DNA of 64,000 nt from Nocardioides daphniae (lineage in GTDB: Bacteria; Actinomycetota; Actinomycetes; Propionibacteriales; Nocardioidaceae): the NCBI RefSeq assembly GCF_004777465.1, contig NZ_CP038462.1:62001-126000 (forward strand), read 5' to 3'. How positions within the stretch are numbered: position 1 is the first letter of the stretch; each line of letters opens with the position of its first letter. This document shows positions 1 through 8,734 of this stretch, in pieces. A model generated the notes under the pieces. The model saw only the letters and a program-made list of their open reading frames with translations, searched no databases and had not been told where the DNA came from. The position numbers and the translations under genes were made by a program.

Positions 1-506
1 GCAAGCAGCTCGCCGGACTCCAGATCGGCCGTCTCGACATGATCCCGCGGGACATGACACCGGGCTCACGCACCAAGCCGCTCGACATCGCCGGCACCAA
101 GGTGGCGGACCTGATCTGCTTCGATGTGGCTTTCGATGACTCCGTGACAGCGCAGGTGCGAAGGGGGGCTGAGCTCGTGACAGTGCAGACCAGCAACGCT
201 TCCTTCACCGGCACCGCCCAGCTCGAGCAGCAGTTTGCGATCACCCGATTCCGGGCCCTGGAGACGGGACGAACAGTCGTCGTTGCATCCACCAACGGGA
301 TCAGCGGCGCGATCGGTCCCGACGGCGAGGTCCTGGCCAGGCTGGAACCCCGCACCACGGCCGTACTCGAGGTCACGGTCCCGCTCCTCGACCGACAGAC
401 CAATGCTGTCCGCTTCGGGGCTCTGGTCAAGAACCTGATCGGTCTCATCGGCATCGGCGCCATGGTCGCAGCTGGACTACGTCTCCGCCGCGGAGAGAGC
501 ACGTGA
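1..506 (+). CDS. lnt: Apolipoprotein N-acyltransferase, C-terminal part (gene cut by window start)
   Basis: The frame is open from base 3 and ends at 506; the 5' part lies outside the window. The visible part is the C-terminal half of a nitrilase-type (CN hydrolase) domain. LICFDVAFDD carries the expected catalytic cysteine, and the segment AITRFRALETGR with VVASTNGISGAIGPDG is the usual Lnt signature. A final hydrophobic segment (LIGLIGIGAMVAAGL) is the last membrane helix. Lnt adds the third acyl chain to lipoproteins at the outer face of the membrane. The stop overlaps the next start (GTGA). An Lnt copy in a metal island fits the several lipoproteins encoded here (cupredoxin, DUF305, glycosylhydrolase-like). 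Confidence 0.85.
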   Translation, partial: KQLAGLQIGRLDMIPRDMTPGSRTKPLDIAGTKVADLICFDVAFDDSVTAQVRRGAELVTVQTSNASFTGTAQLEQQFAITRFRALETGRTVVVASTNGISGAIGPDGEVLARLEPRTTAVLEVTVPLLDRQTNAVRFGALVKNLIGLIGIGAMVAAGLRLRRGEST

Positions 507-1390
507 CCGGCCGCCACCGGGCGTCGCCTCCGGGCGCGTCAGCCGGGCGCGGCCGCCACCGGGCGCACAGCCCGCGCACCCTCAGAGCCAGACGCGGGGT
601 CGGCGCCGTGGCCATGCTGGGAGGAATCGCCGTCATCGTTGCTGCCAGTGTCGTTAAGGTCGGACCGTTCGTCATCGAGGCGATGCACGGATCTCGTCAA
701 GCCGTCGGTCCGGCCGCGGGTCCGACGGCTCCGGCCGAAGCGGACCGACCCGCGGGCCAGACAACGCCGCTATCGGGCGAGGCGCAGGTGCAGGAAGTTT
801 CGCCAAGCCCATCGGTAGCGCCACCGACGAGAAACCCCGTCAGGCGGCGGACAACACCTGCGGTCCCAGAGCGAGGACCCGGAACATTCAGGATCGCCGC
901 CCAGACCGTCAGCGGGAGGGAGACGGTAGGGGCGGGGGAGTCGGTCACCTACACCGTTGAGATCGAGCACGGTGTTCCCTTCGACCAAGCAGCCGTCGCG
1001 CACTCCGTCGACCGCACCTTGACCGATCCGCGGGGATGGACCGCGAACGGAGGCGAGGCGGTGCGCCGGGTGGCCGGTCGGGCCGACTTCCGGATCGTCG
1101 TGGCCACCCCGGCGACCACCGACGCCCTGTGCGCACCCCTGGACACTGGCGGCCGGCTCTCTTGTCGCAACGGCAACCTGGTCGTCCTCAACGCCTGGCG
1201 CTGGGCGAATGGAGCCGACGCCTACCGGAGCGTGGCGCAGTACCGCCGCTACCTCATCAACCACGAGTTCGGCCACGCCTTGGGCAACAGTCATCGGGAC
1301 TGTGGCGAACCAGGGGGGCTGGCCTCGGTCATGGTGCAGCAGACCAAGGGGCTTCAAGGGTGTCGGGCGAACCCGTGGCCGTTCCCGTGA
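503..1390 (+). CDS. DUF3152 secreted protease-like protein (copy 1)
   Basis: 295 aa, GTG start overlapping the lnt stop by 4 bp, so probably translationally coupled. An arginine-rich N-terminus precedes one transmembrane segment (about residues 35-53), a proline-rich linker, then the DUF3152 domain starting at GPGTFRIA. The end carries HEFGHALGNSHRDC, an HExxHxxGxxH zinc-protease motif, and a possible Met-turn (VMVQQTKG). This suggests a membrane-anchored extracellular metalloprotease; activity is inferred from the motif. A second, frameshifted copy lies at 49635-50464. Confidence 0.8.
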   Translation: MTGRHRASPPGASAGRGRHRAHSPRTLRARRGVGAVAMLGGIAVIVAASVVKVGPFVIEAMHGSRQAVGPAAGPTAPAEADRPAGQTTPLSGEAQVQEVSPSPSVAPPTRNPVRRRTTPAVPERGPGTFRIAAQTVSGRETVGAGESVTYTVEIEHGVPFDQAAVAHSVDRTLTDPRGWTANGGEAVRRVAGRADFRIVVATPATTDALCAPLDTGGRLSCRNGNLVVLNAWRWANGADAYRSVAQYRRYLINHEFGHALGNSHRDCGEPGGLASVMVQQTKGLQGCRANPWPFP

Positions 1391-1403
1391 GGGAACGGCC
1401 ACG
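1374..1403. terminator. Bidirectional hairpin terminator
   Basis: Perfect 13-bp stem with a 4-nt loop (CGTGGCCGTTCCC / GGGAACGGCCACG). The loop contains the DUF3152 stop codon. It separates two convergent genes ending at 1390 (+) and 1424 (-), so it can serve both strands. No T-run follows. Confidence 0.7.
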
Positions 1404-1423
1404 AGGAGCGCCAGCCGAACCGG

Positions 1424-2743
1424 CTACAGCCCGAACAGGAGGTAGAGGCCGGTGAAGGTGTAGGCCACCATCACCAACAGGAGCGGCAACTGAGCGGTCG
1501 AGTGGCTTCTTGGCGGCAGCAGTTTGATCGCGCGATCGTGCGCCGAGACGACACCCAGGACGTGCCCGGTCACGATCGCGAGCACCTTGACGCTCGCCAG
1601 GAACGTCGGATGCAGCGACAACCAGATGTTCACCTGCCGATCGGCGGTCCCGAACAGGTTCATCCCGTTGCCCAGGGGGTCGCTGGCCAGGATGAGCGTC
1701 AGCTGGCCAGTCTCCACCAGCAGCGTCAGGTAATGAGCGACCATGTAGCCGACGATGATCGGCACCATCGAGTGCGCCATCAGTCCCGGCACCTGACGCG
1801 CTGGCACTTTCGCCGAGCGTGACGGCCCAGCAGTAGCCAACCAGAACATTCCTCCGACCAGCAGGCACACGCCGAGCAGCAGCAGCGTCTCGACCCATGT
1901 CACGTCGAGCGAGGTGGATTGGGTGTACTGCAGCCACGTCGTTGACCCAGCGAAGCTGTCGAACGCGGTCGATCCGAGAAGGACCGCCGTGACGGCCAGC
2001 AGCCCGGGGCGGGCCGGGACGCCGGCGAGGTTGCGCAGGGGCGACACGACCTCGATGGCCCCGTTCGTGTTGCGCCGCCACGGCGACAGGTGCGCGACGA
2101 GAGTCGAGTAGGCCTCGAACGGATCGGCCTGCTCGAACCATGCCTGGCCGAACAGCACGCCGCCACCCGCCACGAGGACCACGTAGAACAAGAGCCACAG
2201 CCCCACCGTGGCGAGCGCCGTACCGTCGGGCGAGACGAGCTCGGTCCACACGAACGCGAACAGACCGAGAGCAGCGGGCCACAGGCCGACTCCCGCCGGA
2301 AGACGACCCAAGCCAGATTCCGGATCGATCCGCAGCACTCTGGCCACGGCGAAGGAGATGGTCCGTGCCGGGCTGACCGCCTTGATGATCGGCCCTAACA
2401 GCAGCGAAGCCGGGACGAGACCGACCCACAGCAGCACGTAGAACATCCCGAAGACCGGATTGCTGCCGAGATCGTCCTGGCCGGCCACGGTGGCCCAGAC
2501 GGCGAAGCCGAACAGGGCCAGGCCCAACGCACGAAGCCCCACGCGCGTCGCCATCGCATCGACGAAACCCGTGAGTCCGGGGGCGAGAAGCCGCCTCCGG
2601 TCGGTGCTCTCGAAGCGAGGCTGGCGCCAGGCCAGGAGGAGCACGGCGAAGGAGATGGTGAGCGCAGCCGACCCGCCGACCACCGCGCTGGACGCGGAGA
2701 TCGGCAGGTCGGCGCCCCCGCCCATCCCGTGGGCGGAGATCAT
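1424..2743 (-). CDS. Polytopic membrane protein, copper-cluster family (copy A)
   Basis: 439 aa with about ten hydrophobic segments and no recognisable catalytic motif. It begins MISAHGMGGGADLP. Conserved-looking blocks are LFAFVWTELVSPDG, DPFEAYSTLVAHLSPW and SMVPIIVGYMVAHYLTLL, all shared with the interrupted gene at 3969-5301, so the two are tandem paralogues. Relatives in actinobacterial genomes are sometimes labelled 'fenitrothion hydrolase', which I would not trust as a function. It follows the cupredoxin-like lipoprotein by 2 bp, so they form one transcript. The histidine-containing membrane loops and context suggest a metal-related (copper) role; this is inference. Confidence 0.6.
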   Translation of the reverse strand: MISAHGMGGGADLPISASSAVVGGSAALTISFAVLLLAWRQPRFESTDRRRLLAPGLTGFVDAMATRVGLRALGLALFGFAVWATVAGQDDLGSNPVFGMFYVLLWVGLVPASLLLGPIIKAVSPARTISFAVARVLRIDPESGLGRLPAGVGLWPAALGLFAFVWTELVSPDGTALATVGLWLLFYVVLVAGGGVLFGQAWFEQADPFEAYSTLVAHLSPWRRNTNGAIEVVSPLRNLAGVPARPGLLAVTAVLLGSTAFDSFAGSTTWLQYTQSTSLDVTWVETLLLLGVCLLVGGMFWLATAGPSRSAKVPARQVPGLMAHSMVPIIVGYMVAHYLTLLVETGQLTLILASDPLGNGMNLFGTADRQVNIWLSLHPTFLASVKVLAIVTGHVLGVVSAHDRAIKLLPPRSHSTAQLPLLLVMVAYTFTGLYLLFGL

Positions 2744-2745
2744 CG

Positions 2746-3213
2746 CTACTTCACCGTCACCACGGCGACGACTGCCTCGGAGTCGTGCTCCTCGATCTCG
2801 ACCGTGCCGGGGGTCTTGATCACCAGCTTCTTGGCCGAGGTGCCGGCCGGAAAGTCGACGTACTGCTCGGGCTTGGAGTGCACGTGCAGCTGCCCTGCGC
2901 GGTCGGTGTCGAAGTCGATGGTGATCGTCTCGCCCGGCGCCGCGCTGAGCTCCTGGGCGTTCGGTCCCACCTTTGTGCCCTTGACGGTCACGGCGAACGA
3001 CGGGCCGACCGGCTCCGGCGTGGCGGTCGTGGGCTCCGGCGACGGTGTCGTCGTCGCTGGCTCCGTCGATGTTGCCGCGGTCGGATCGGTCGCTCCGGTC
3101 GAGGGCGTCCCGGCGTCCGGGCCGGTGTCCTCATCAGCGGGACCGGAGCAGGCGCTGAGCGCAAGAGCGGCCGTGATGGCTGCCGTGGCAAGCAGAGTGC
3201 GGTTCTTCTTCAT
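2746..3213 (-). CDS. Cupredoxin-like lipoprotein
   Basis: 155 aa from the ATG at 3213, chosen because GGAG lies about 8 nt upstream; an ATG 12 bp further up is possible. A lipoprotein signal (MKKNRTLLATAAITAALALS, then AC at the lipobox) is followed by a Thr/Pro/Glu-rich linker of about 60 residues and a C-terminal beta domain (about residues 85-155). That domain has the cupredoxin-like pattern of a GTKVGPN start, a GQLHVHSKP strand and a final TVEIEEHDSEAVVAVVTVK. His-X-His and a late His resemble copper ligands, but a Cys ligand is absent. It is probably an extracellular metal or redox partner of the membrane proteins downstream. Confidence 0.6.
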   Translation of the reverse strand: MKKNRTLLATAAITAALALSACSGPADEDTGPDAGTPSTGATDPTAATSTEPATTTPSPEPTTATPEPVGPSFAVTVKGTKVGPNAQELSAAPGETITIDFDTDRAGQLHVHSKPEQYVDFPAGTSAKKLVIKTPGTVEIEEHDSEAVVAVVTVK

Positions 3214-3306
3214 GTGGTTCTCCATGCGTGAGAAAGGTTCGTGGGGGCGGACGTCGACAGCCGCCGGCGCGAGCGTCGCGCGGGGCTCGTCTCCTCCCCC
3301 GGGGTT

Positions 3307-3972
3307 TCAGGTCGAGGGCATCGGTGCGAGTGGTGGGCCACGGCGACTGATCGAGCCGATCGACTCACGCAGACGGCAGGCGCGATCCTCCGGCCGCGGG
3401 CTCAGCACTCTTGCCCGCGCGGTGCAACGCATCGGCGCGCCCGTGGGGGTCGTGACCCAACCCCAGAGCAGTGCGAGCAGTGCCCATGCCGATTGCTCGC
3501 CGCGCCACAGCCACCAGGCGACCCCAGCCGCTGCGGCGAGGTGCGCCGCCATCATCGGCGCGTCGGTGCCGGCGACGTGATCGACCAGGTGCTGGAGCCC
3601 GGGCGTGGCCGTGGTTGTCGCCCTGTCCGGATCGGGTACGACGGCGAGCTGATCGCGCACCCCGCCGGGCCGGGCTCTCTGGAGGGGCGGGACCGGTCGG
3701 GCCGCGACGGGGGCATGAGGTGCCACGTGACCCGCGGTCACGGTGAGAAGCAGGTGCACGGCGGCCTGGCCGCCGCCGACCAGGACCACGATCCGCACGT
3801 AGCCCGCCGGTGTGGTCAGCGCCGCTGCGGCGATCACGAGCAGCGAGCTGAACGCGGCGACCGCGGTGATCGGGCCGGGCAGGAGCCCGCCTGCCGTCAC
3901 GTGAGCGGTCGTGCCAAGGGCGGTTGCCACGGCGGCAACCAGGAAGGCGCGGGTCCACAGCATCGCGTTCAT
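3307..3972 (-). CDS. Membrane protein of the copper-type cluster, unknown function
   Basis: 221 aa. Four hydrophobic segments (about 8-30, 35-52, 58-80, 145-185) and an Arg-rich tail. A histidine-bearing segment (AAVHLLLTVTAGHVAPHAP) could bind metal. The start overlaps the stop of the upstream membrane gene (ATGA at 3969-3972), so both are translated together. The family is seen beside the large membrane protein and cupredoxin-like lipoprotein in actinobacteria; no enzymatic motif is visible. Confidence 0.5.
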   Translation of the reverse strand: MNAMLWTRAFLVAAVATALGTTAHVTAGGLLPGPITAVAAFSSLLVIAAAALTTPAGYVRIVVLVGGGQAAVHLLLTVTAGHVAPHAPVAARPVPPLQRARPGGVRDQLAVVPDPDRATTTATPGLQHLVDHVAGTDAPMMAAHLAAAAGVAWWLWRGEQSAWALLALLWGWVTTPTGAPMRCTARARVLSPRPEDRACRLRESIGSISRRGPPLAPMPST

Positions 3973-5301
3973 GCCGAGAACAGGAGCATGAGCCCCCCGG
4001 CGGTGAAGCCGACCATGGTGATCAGCAGCGGGAGCTGACCGGTGATGCGGTGCGTGGACGGCAGCACCTGGAGGGCGCGGTCGTGGGCGGCGACCGCAGC
4101 GGCGACATGTCCGACCACGACCGCGAGAACCTTGAGAGTCGCCAGGAACGTCGGGTGGTAGGAGAACCAGAACGTCGGTGCGACTCCGGCGGTGCCGAAC
4201 AGGTCCCAGCCCTTCCCGAACGGGTCGCTGACCAGCGACAGGGTCTGCAGGCCGTAGTCGACGAAGAGCGTCAGGTAGTGGGCGACGAAGTACGCCACGA
4301 TGATCGGGACGAGTGAGTGTGCGAACAGATCAGGGAGCCTGGCGCGACGAACGTCCTTCGCGGCTCGGGTCAGCACGCAGCCGGCAGCGAAGACGACACC
4401 CGCGCCCACGCAGAACACGATGAGGGCGATGTTGTTGAGCACGTTCGCCGACAACGAGCTGCCGTAGATCGTGCGAAGCCACCACTCCGACTTGCCGAAG
4501 GAGTCGAACGCCGTGCTCCCGAACAGGACTGCCATGACCGCAGTGAGGCCGGCGGTGGCTGGTGTGGCGGCCAGGTTCGCCAACGGACTGCAGAGCACGA
4601 TCCGGGGCCGGGACGTCGCCGTCTGCTCGGTCCTCCACGGCGAGATACGCGCCGCGAGGGTGGAGAAGACCTCGAACGGATCCGCCTTCTCGTAGAACCC
4701 CGAGCCGAAGACCGCACCGCCGACCAGCATGATGGCCAGATAGGTCACGCACCAGAGTCGGACGTCGCCGAGCTGGCTGCTGTTGTCGTAGACCAGCTCG
4801 AGCCACACGAAGGCGAACAAGCCGATCGCAGCTGGCCACATGCCCAGTCTCGCCGGGTACTCAAGCACGCCCGCGCGGGGTCGCCTCCGGTGACCCGAGC
4901 CAATCCGGCGTGGATGGTCCGCACGGGACTGATCGCCTTCCACACCGGCCCGAACAGCACGGATGCGAAGGGAAGTCCGACCCACCACCACACGTAGACC
5001 ATGCCGAAAACGGGTTGGTCAAACTGTCCTGCCCGAACAGCGCGGCGGCCGCTGCCAGCACGAACGCTGCCATTCCGACGACCCTGAGCACGATCCGGGA
5101 GCTGTGGGAGAGAAGCAACCGGGACGCCGTCGCGGGGAGGGGCCGCCCGGCGGGCGCCTGCGGCCCTTGATAGCGGGAAGAGCGCCACGCCGTCGCCAGG
5201 ACCACGAAGGAGACCACGAGCGCTGCGCTGGCGCCTCCCACCGCGAGTGACAGGGGGATCGGCAGGTCCGCCTGACCGCCGACGCCGTGGGCCTCGATCA
5301 C
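3969..5301 (-). pseudogene. Polytopic membrane protein, copy B, broken by two frameshifts
   Basis: Paralogue of the protein at 1424-2743. The N-terminus reads VIEAHGVGGQADLP from a GTG at 5301 that overlaps the DUF3093 stop. The frame shifts near 5010-5014 (NP/VFGMVYVWWWVGLP) and again near 4870-4880 (GDPARA/GVLEYPARLGMWP); each break is explained by one missing G/C. Past the second break the C-terminal 320 residues are intact, including DPFEVFSTLAARISPW and SLVPIIVAYFVAHYLTLF. Either sequencing error or a real pseudogene. Confidence 0.65.
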
Positions 5302-5744
5302 CGGATGGCCGCATCTTCGGTCGTCGGCGGCCCCACCGGCGCCGTCAATGCTGCGGCGAGCGCCCGCGGTCGCCGCGAGCTCACCAGCCCAGTACGCGGC
5401 GTCGGATCGCGTGGATCGTCGAGCGTGATCCGGACCCCGGCGGTGACGTACGGCCTCAGAGCCAGGAATGCCCGAGCGTCCGCTTCGGGGCCGGACACCG
5501 CCCTCATCCTCGCGGCCTCGAGCACCTCGACCTCGCCCAAGTAGCGCCGTTCGATGCGCGCGCGCCCTGCCTGGAACCATTCGTCGGTCACCACAATCCG
5601 CGCCGACCCGTACCATCGGAGGAGCCAGATCAGGACGACCAAGAGTCCACCGGTGATGTACCAGGGCAGCGGGCCGGGGATGGCAGCAATCATCGCTAAC
5701 CAGAAGCTGGCCACCATGAGACCCCACTGGATCCACCAGCGCAC
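5298..5744 (-). CDS. DUF3093 membrane protein
   Basis: 148 aa from the GTG used here. Two adjacent transmembrane segments at the N-terminus, then a soluble part with WFQAGRARIERRYLGEVEVL and a late GVRITLDDPRDPTP, matching DUF3093. The family normally starts some residues earlier with a Y-x-E-R-L-x-V-P motif. That motif (YRERLRVP) is encoded in frame just upstream of 5744 but has no start codon. A strong GGAGGAG followed by ATG near 5831 is in another frame, so a small indel in the tandem TACC repeat at 5766-5777 may hide the true start. Function unknown. Confidence 0.6.
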   Translation of the reverse strand: MRWWIQWGLMVASFWLAMIAAIPGPLPWYITGGLLVVLIWLLRWYGSARIVVTDEWFQAGRARIERRYLGEVEVLEAARMRAVSGPEADARAFLALRPYVTAGVRITLDDPRDPTPRTGLVSSRRPRALAAALTAPVGPPTTEDAAIR

Positions 5745-5866
5745 AGGTACGCGAAGCCGCTCGCGGTAGGTAGGTACTACCCGCGCCGGGCTGCCGCGCG
5801 GCGAACGCAGAGCACCATCTCAACTCCTCCGACACCGGTCACCGGGGACCAATCACCGCTCGCCAA

Positions 5867-6090
5867 TCACCGGTCGCGCCGAGGACGCACGCACACCCAC
5901 AGCAGCGCGACACCAAAGCCGGCCATGATCGGCCCAACTGCACCCAGCGACCGAGATGTTTCCCCGCCGAACACCCCCCCCACGAGAGCAGCGTCCAATA
6001 GCCCCCCAGGGCGGTCAGCAACAGCGCAGGGGGCAGCCCCACAGCGAGGATGCGCGAACGCGGTGTCCGACCGTAGCGTTGCTCGTCCAT
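5867..6090 (-). pseudogene. Small two-helix membrane protein, frameshift at a C8 run
   Basis: ATG at 6090 with GAGG upstream. It encodes MDEQRYGRTPRSRILAVGLP, a hydrophobic helix, then after an 8-base C run at 5974-5981 the reading continues in another frame with GGETSRSLGAVGPIMAGFGVALLWVCVRPRRDR. One extra C restores a 74-aa protein with two helices. It follows the M15 peptidase gene by 5 bp. Function unknown. Confidence 0.5.
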
Positions 6091-6095
6091 GGCAG

Positions 6096-6926
6096 CTACC
6101 TCGTTCCCTCGATGTACTCCCAGTGCCAAGGCTCCGGTCGCGACCCGCCAGATCGCGCCCAGGCAGGGTTCTCCCAGCCGAAGCGCTCCGCGTTCTCCAG
6201 CATCCAGACGTACTGATCGGTCCCGAAGGTCTCGACGCCGCCGCACAGGTCGACGGCCACCCCCCACCCGTGATTGCTGGTTCCCGGCTGGGCGGCCAGG
6301 CCAGGCTTGACGGCATAGAGCCGCTGTTGGCTCGCCAGGTCGCGATACCCGTCGGTCAGGCAGGGTTGGTCCTCGAACCGGGACTTGTAGGCAGCACTGA
6401 GCCTCGCCCAAGCTGCGGCTGCATCCCCGCGAAGGTGGAATCCGTCGGGTAGTTCGCAAAGGCTTGCGTCGGGGATCTGGCCGTTGGGAGTTGTCGACTC
6501 CTGAGCAGTCGTGCGGCACGTCGAGAGCCATGATGGCATCCGATTGGTGGTCCGCGACTCTGCCCGCGTTGCACTCCGGCTCAGCGTCGGCTCTCGCCGG
6601 CTGAGGTCGACGGTCGCATCAGGGATGGGCCGGTTCCTAGCTGTTCTACTCGAGCCCCCTTCTTCCACGGGCGAGGCGCTCGACTGGGTTGAGTCCTCCT
6701 GAGCTGTGGCACTGGTCTCGTCCAACCATGGGCCGGGTGCAATCCCTGCGCCGATGGCCCCGACTGTCGCCAGCGCGGCCAGCGTACCGAGCGTCCGACG
6801 CGAGGACGCCCTGCTGGGTTTCGTGGCCCGATGGCGACCCCCGTTCGAGCCATCAGGCTCCGGCGCCTCTGCTCGCTGGCGATGTGCGTGGCGCGTCAAC
6901 GCCCGGTGCTGCGGTCGTTGACCCAC
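6096..6926 (-). CDS. M15-family D-alanyl-D-alanine carboxypeptidase (VanY-like)
   Basis: 276 aa from the GTG at 6926, preferred because AAGGAG lies 7 nt upstream; the ATG at 6974 has no ribosome site and abuts the operator. One membrane anchor (TLGTLAALATVGAIGAG) and a low-complexity linker precede the peptidase domain (about 150-276). Motifs are TDGYRDLASQQRLYAVKPGL, SNHGWGVAVDLC and EPWHWEYIEGTR, giving the His/Asp/His zinc ligands. Members trim the terminal D-Ala of peptidoglycan stem peptides. It diverges from copD across a CTACTA-N7-TAGTAG dyad, which suggests control by a BlaI-type repressor. Confidence 0.85.
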   Translation of the reverse strand: MGQRPQHRALTRHAHRQRAEAPEPDGSNGGRHRATKPSRASSRRTLGTLAALATVGAIGAGIAPGPWLDETSATAQEDSTQSSASPVEEGGSSRTARNRPIPDATVDLSRREPTLSRSATRAESRTTNRMPSWLSTCRTTAQESTTPNGQIPDASLCELPDGFHLRGDAAAAWARLSAAYKSRFEDQPCLTDGYRDLASQQRLYAVKPGLAAQPGTSNHGWGVAVDLCGGVETFGTDQYVWMLENAERFGWENPAWARSGGSRPEPWHWEYIEGTR

Positions 6927-6984
6927 TCGGGAACTCCTTGAATCGTCCACCGCGGTCGACACGGCGTTCAGCATCTATCGCGAA

Positions 6985-7003
6985 CTACTATAGGAAGTAG
7001 TAG
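6985..7003. promoter_or_regulatory. Operator dyad A (CTACTA-N7-TAGTAG)
   Basis: Perfect 6+6 dyad around TAGGAAG in the divergent region between the M15 peptidase (-) and copD (+). It is one of five copies with identical 7-bp spacing in the window. Probably a BlaI/CopY-family repressor site. Confidence 0.65.
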
Positions 7004-7085
7004 GTAGTGGGCCAAAACGCTGGCTCGAAGCCCCGGGAGGTCTCCACCAGGGGTCATAGGAGTCGCCCGGGCAGAGGAGCAGAAG

Positions 7086-8219
7086 GTGACACATCGCTCT
7101 GGGGCGCTAGCGATGGTGGTCGGCTCGATCCTGATCGGAAGCTTGGCCTTGGCCGTCTTGACAGTGACGGATCCTCAAGCCGCTCCTGTTGAGGGCCTGC
7201 CCGATCCCGGCCTCTTCACCCGTTGGGGTCTTCCCGTCGCCCGAGGTGCTCGCGACCTCTGTGCTGCGTCCACGATCGGCCTGTTGTTCGTCGTGGCAGT
7301 CCTGCTTCCTCGAGACCCTCGCGCCCGAGCCCGCCTAGCGGAGGCAAGAGCGCGAGGCGTAAAGGCAGCGAGCGTCAGCGCCGGACTGTGGGCGCTCGCC
7401 AGCGCCGCGGTCTTCGTGCTCGCCTACTCCGACACGGCGGGTGTTGCGGTTCTCGAGCCGAGCCTCTGGGTGCGGATGCCGACCTACATCATGAGCGTCG
7501 ACCTGGGACAAGCGAACCTGATCAGCACCACTTTGGTCGTCGCCGTTTCCCTGGGTTGTCTTGTCGCACGCAAGGTGGACGACGCGGAGATAGCAGTCCT
7601 GCTCGGCTCCCTCTCCGCCTTGTGGCCGGTCGCGTCCACTGGCCACGTATCCACCGATGCCGATCACCAGCAGTCTGTGCTCCTGCTTTTTTCGCACCTT
7701 GTCGCCGTGAGCATCTGGTTCGGAGGACTCGCGGCCTTCGGCCTTCTGCAAGGACACATCGGCCGCTACCGAGACGCGGTGCTCCGCCGATACTCGGTCA
7801 CCGCAGCCTGCTGTCTGGCAGCCGTAGCCATGTCGGGGGTCCTCAGCGCGATCCTCCGGCTTGGTTCGTGGACTGCGCTGAGCTCCTCGTACGGAGCCTT
7901 GATCCTGGCCAAGGCCGTGCTCCTTCTCGCGCTGGGAGCCATCGGCTACCTCCACCGTCGACGACTCGTCGACAATGCGCCCACCTGGACGGCTCTCGCT
8001 CGCCGCCGGTTCGCCGAACTCGCCGGAGGGGAGTTGCTCGTCATGTGCGTCGCAGTCGCGCTGGGTGTCGCGCTCGGGGGCACGCCGCCCCCCGACACGG
8101 GCGTGTCATCGAGTCCCCCAGTTGACAGATCGGTGCTCAACGATTCAGCCCGAGGGGGGCGAGCCGCTCTGGTGCTGGGGAGACTGAGCGGCCCGCCTCC
8201 TATTCTTCATAGTAGATAA
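7086..8219 (+). CDS. copD: CopD-domain copper transport membrane protein
   Basis: 377 aa, GTG start. About eight to nine membrane segments; the core TGHVSTDADHQQSVLLLFSHLVAVSIWFGGLAAF matches CopD, with conserved His in the H-x-HLVA-x-x-IWFGG region. CopD proteins move copper across the inner membrane. Many actinobacterial homologues continue into a CtaG-like domain after a Pro-rich linker; here the protein stops shortly after that linker (GTPPPDTG), so it is the short form or lost its second half. Its last codons overlap operator dyad C. Confidence 0.75.
   Translation: MTHRSGALAMVVGSILIGSLALAVLTVTDPQAAPVEGLPDPGLFTRWGLPVARGARDLCAASTIGLLFVVAVLLPRDPRARARLAEARARGVKAASVSAGLWALASAAVFVLAYSDTAGVAVLEPSLWVRMPTYIMSVDLGQANLISTTLVVAVSLGCLVARKVDDAEIAVLLGSLSALWPVASTGHVSTDADHQQSVLLLFSHLVAVSIWFGGLAAFGLLQGHIGRYRDAVLRRYSVTAACCLAAVAMSGVLSAILRLGSWTALSSSYGALILAKAVLLLALGAIGYLHRRRLVDNAPTWTALARRRFAELAGGELLVMCVAVALGVALGGTPPPDTGVSSSPPVDRSVLNDSARGGRAALVLGRLSGPPPILHSR
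8197..8215. promoter_or_regulatory. Operator dyad C (CTCCTA-N7-TAGTAG)
   Basis: One mismatch from the shared dyad, with the same 7-bp spacer (TTCTTCA). It sits at the very end of copD, 76 bp before the fliL-like gene, where that gene's promoter would lie. Confidence 0.5.
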
Positions 8220-8290
8220 CCCTCAAGAACAGCACGCGACGCGCCGAATACATGGGGCAGAAGATCGGATGCGAAGTCGAGGAGTAGCTG

Positions 8291-8734
8291 ATGCCCCCAC
8301 CAACGGCCGAGAAGAGTCCCCCGCCGTCGAAGGTTCCCCAAGCGCAGGGTCCCGGCGGAGGGAAGGCGAAGTGGATAGCCCTCGTCTGTGTGCTCGCCGC
8401 CGTCGGCGGAGTCGGCTGGCTGAAGTTCCAGCCGGGAGCGAGCAAGGAGCCGAAACCTGGCGAAGTGATGGTCCTCGAGCCCGTGCAGTTGAACTTGGCG
8501 GCGGGCAGGTACCTGAGGGTCGGCCTCGCCCTCCAACTCGCTGAGGGGGTCAAGGAGGTCGATGGATCACGGGCGCTCGACGCCACGATCACCCGGTTCT
8601 CCGGTCTGCCTCTCTCGGCCCTCGACGAGACAAAGGAACGCGACCAGCTGAAGGCCGAGCTGACCGACAAGCTCACGCAGCTCTACCCCGACGAGGTACT
8701 TGACAGCTACTTCGTCGAGTTCGTAACCCAGTGA
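8291..8734 (+). CDS. fliL: FliL-like (flagellar basal-body-associated) membrane protein, orphan
   Basis: 147 aa, ATG preceded by GAGGAG. A Pro/Gly-rich cytoplasmic tail, one transmembrane helix (about 28-45) and a periplasmic FliL domain. Seen are PGEVMVLEPVQLNLAAGRYLRVGLALQLAEG, a DATITRFSGL segment and a final YPDEVLDSYFVEFVTQ. FliL normally helps the flagellar stator, but no other flagellar gene is in the window, so it may act elsewhere. Its stop overlaps the start of a 45-aa gene (GTGA). Confidence 0.75.
   Translation: MPPPTAEKSPPPSKVPQAQGPGGGKAKWIALVCVLAAVGGVGWLKFQPGASKEPKPGEVMVLEPVQLNLAAGRYLRVGLALQLAEGVKEVDGSRALDATITRFSGLPLSALDETKERDQLKAELTDKLTQLYPDEVLDSYFVEFVTQ

Noticed and set aside
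5763..5780. GGTAG/CTACC repeats as a sixth regulatory dyad
   Set aside because: Half-sites point the wrong way and spacing differs; it lies inside a coding region and looks like a tandem TACC repeat.
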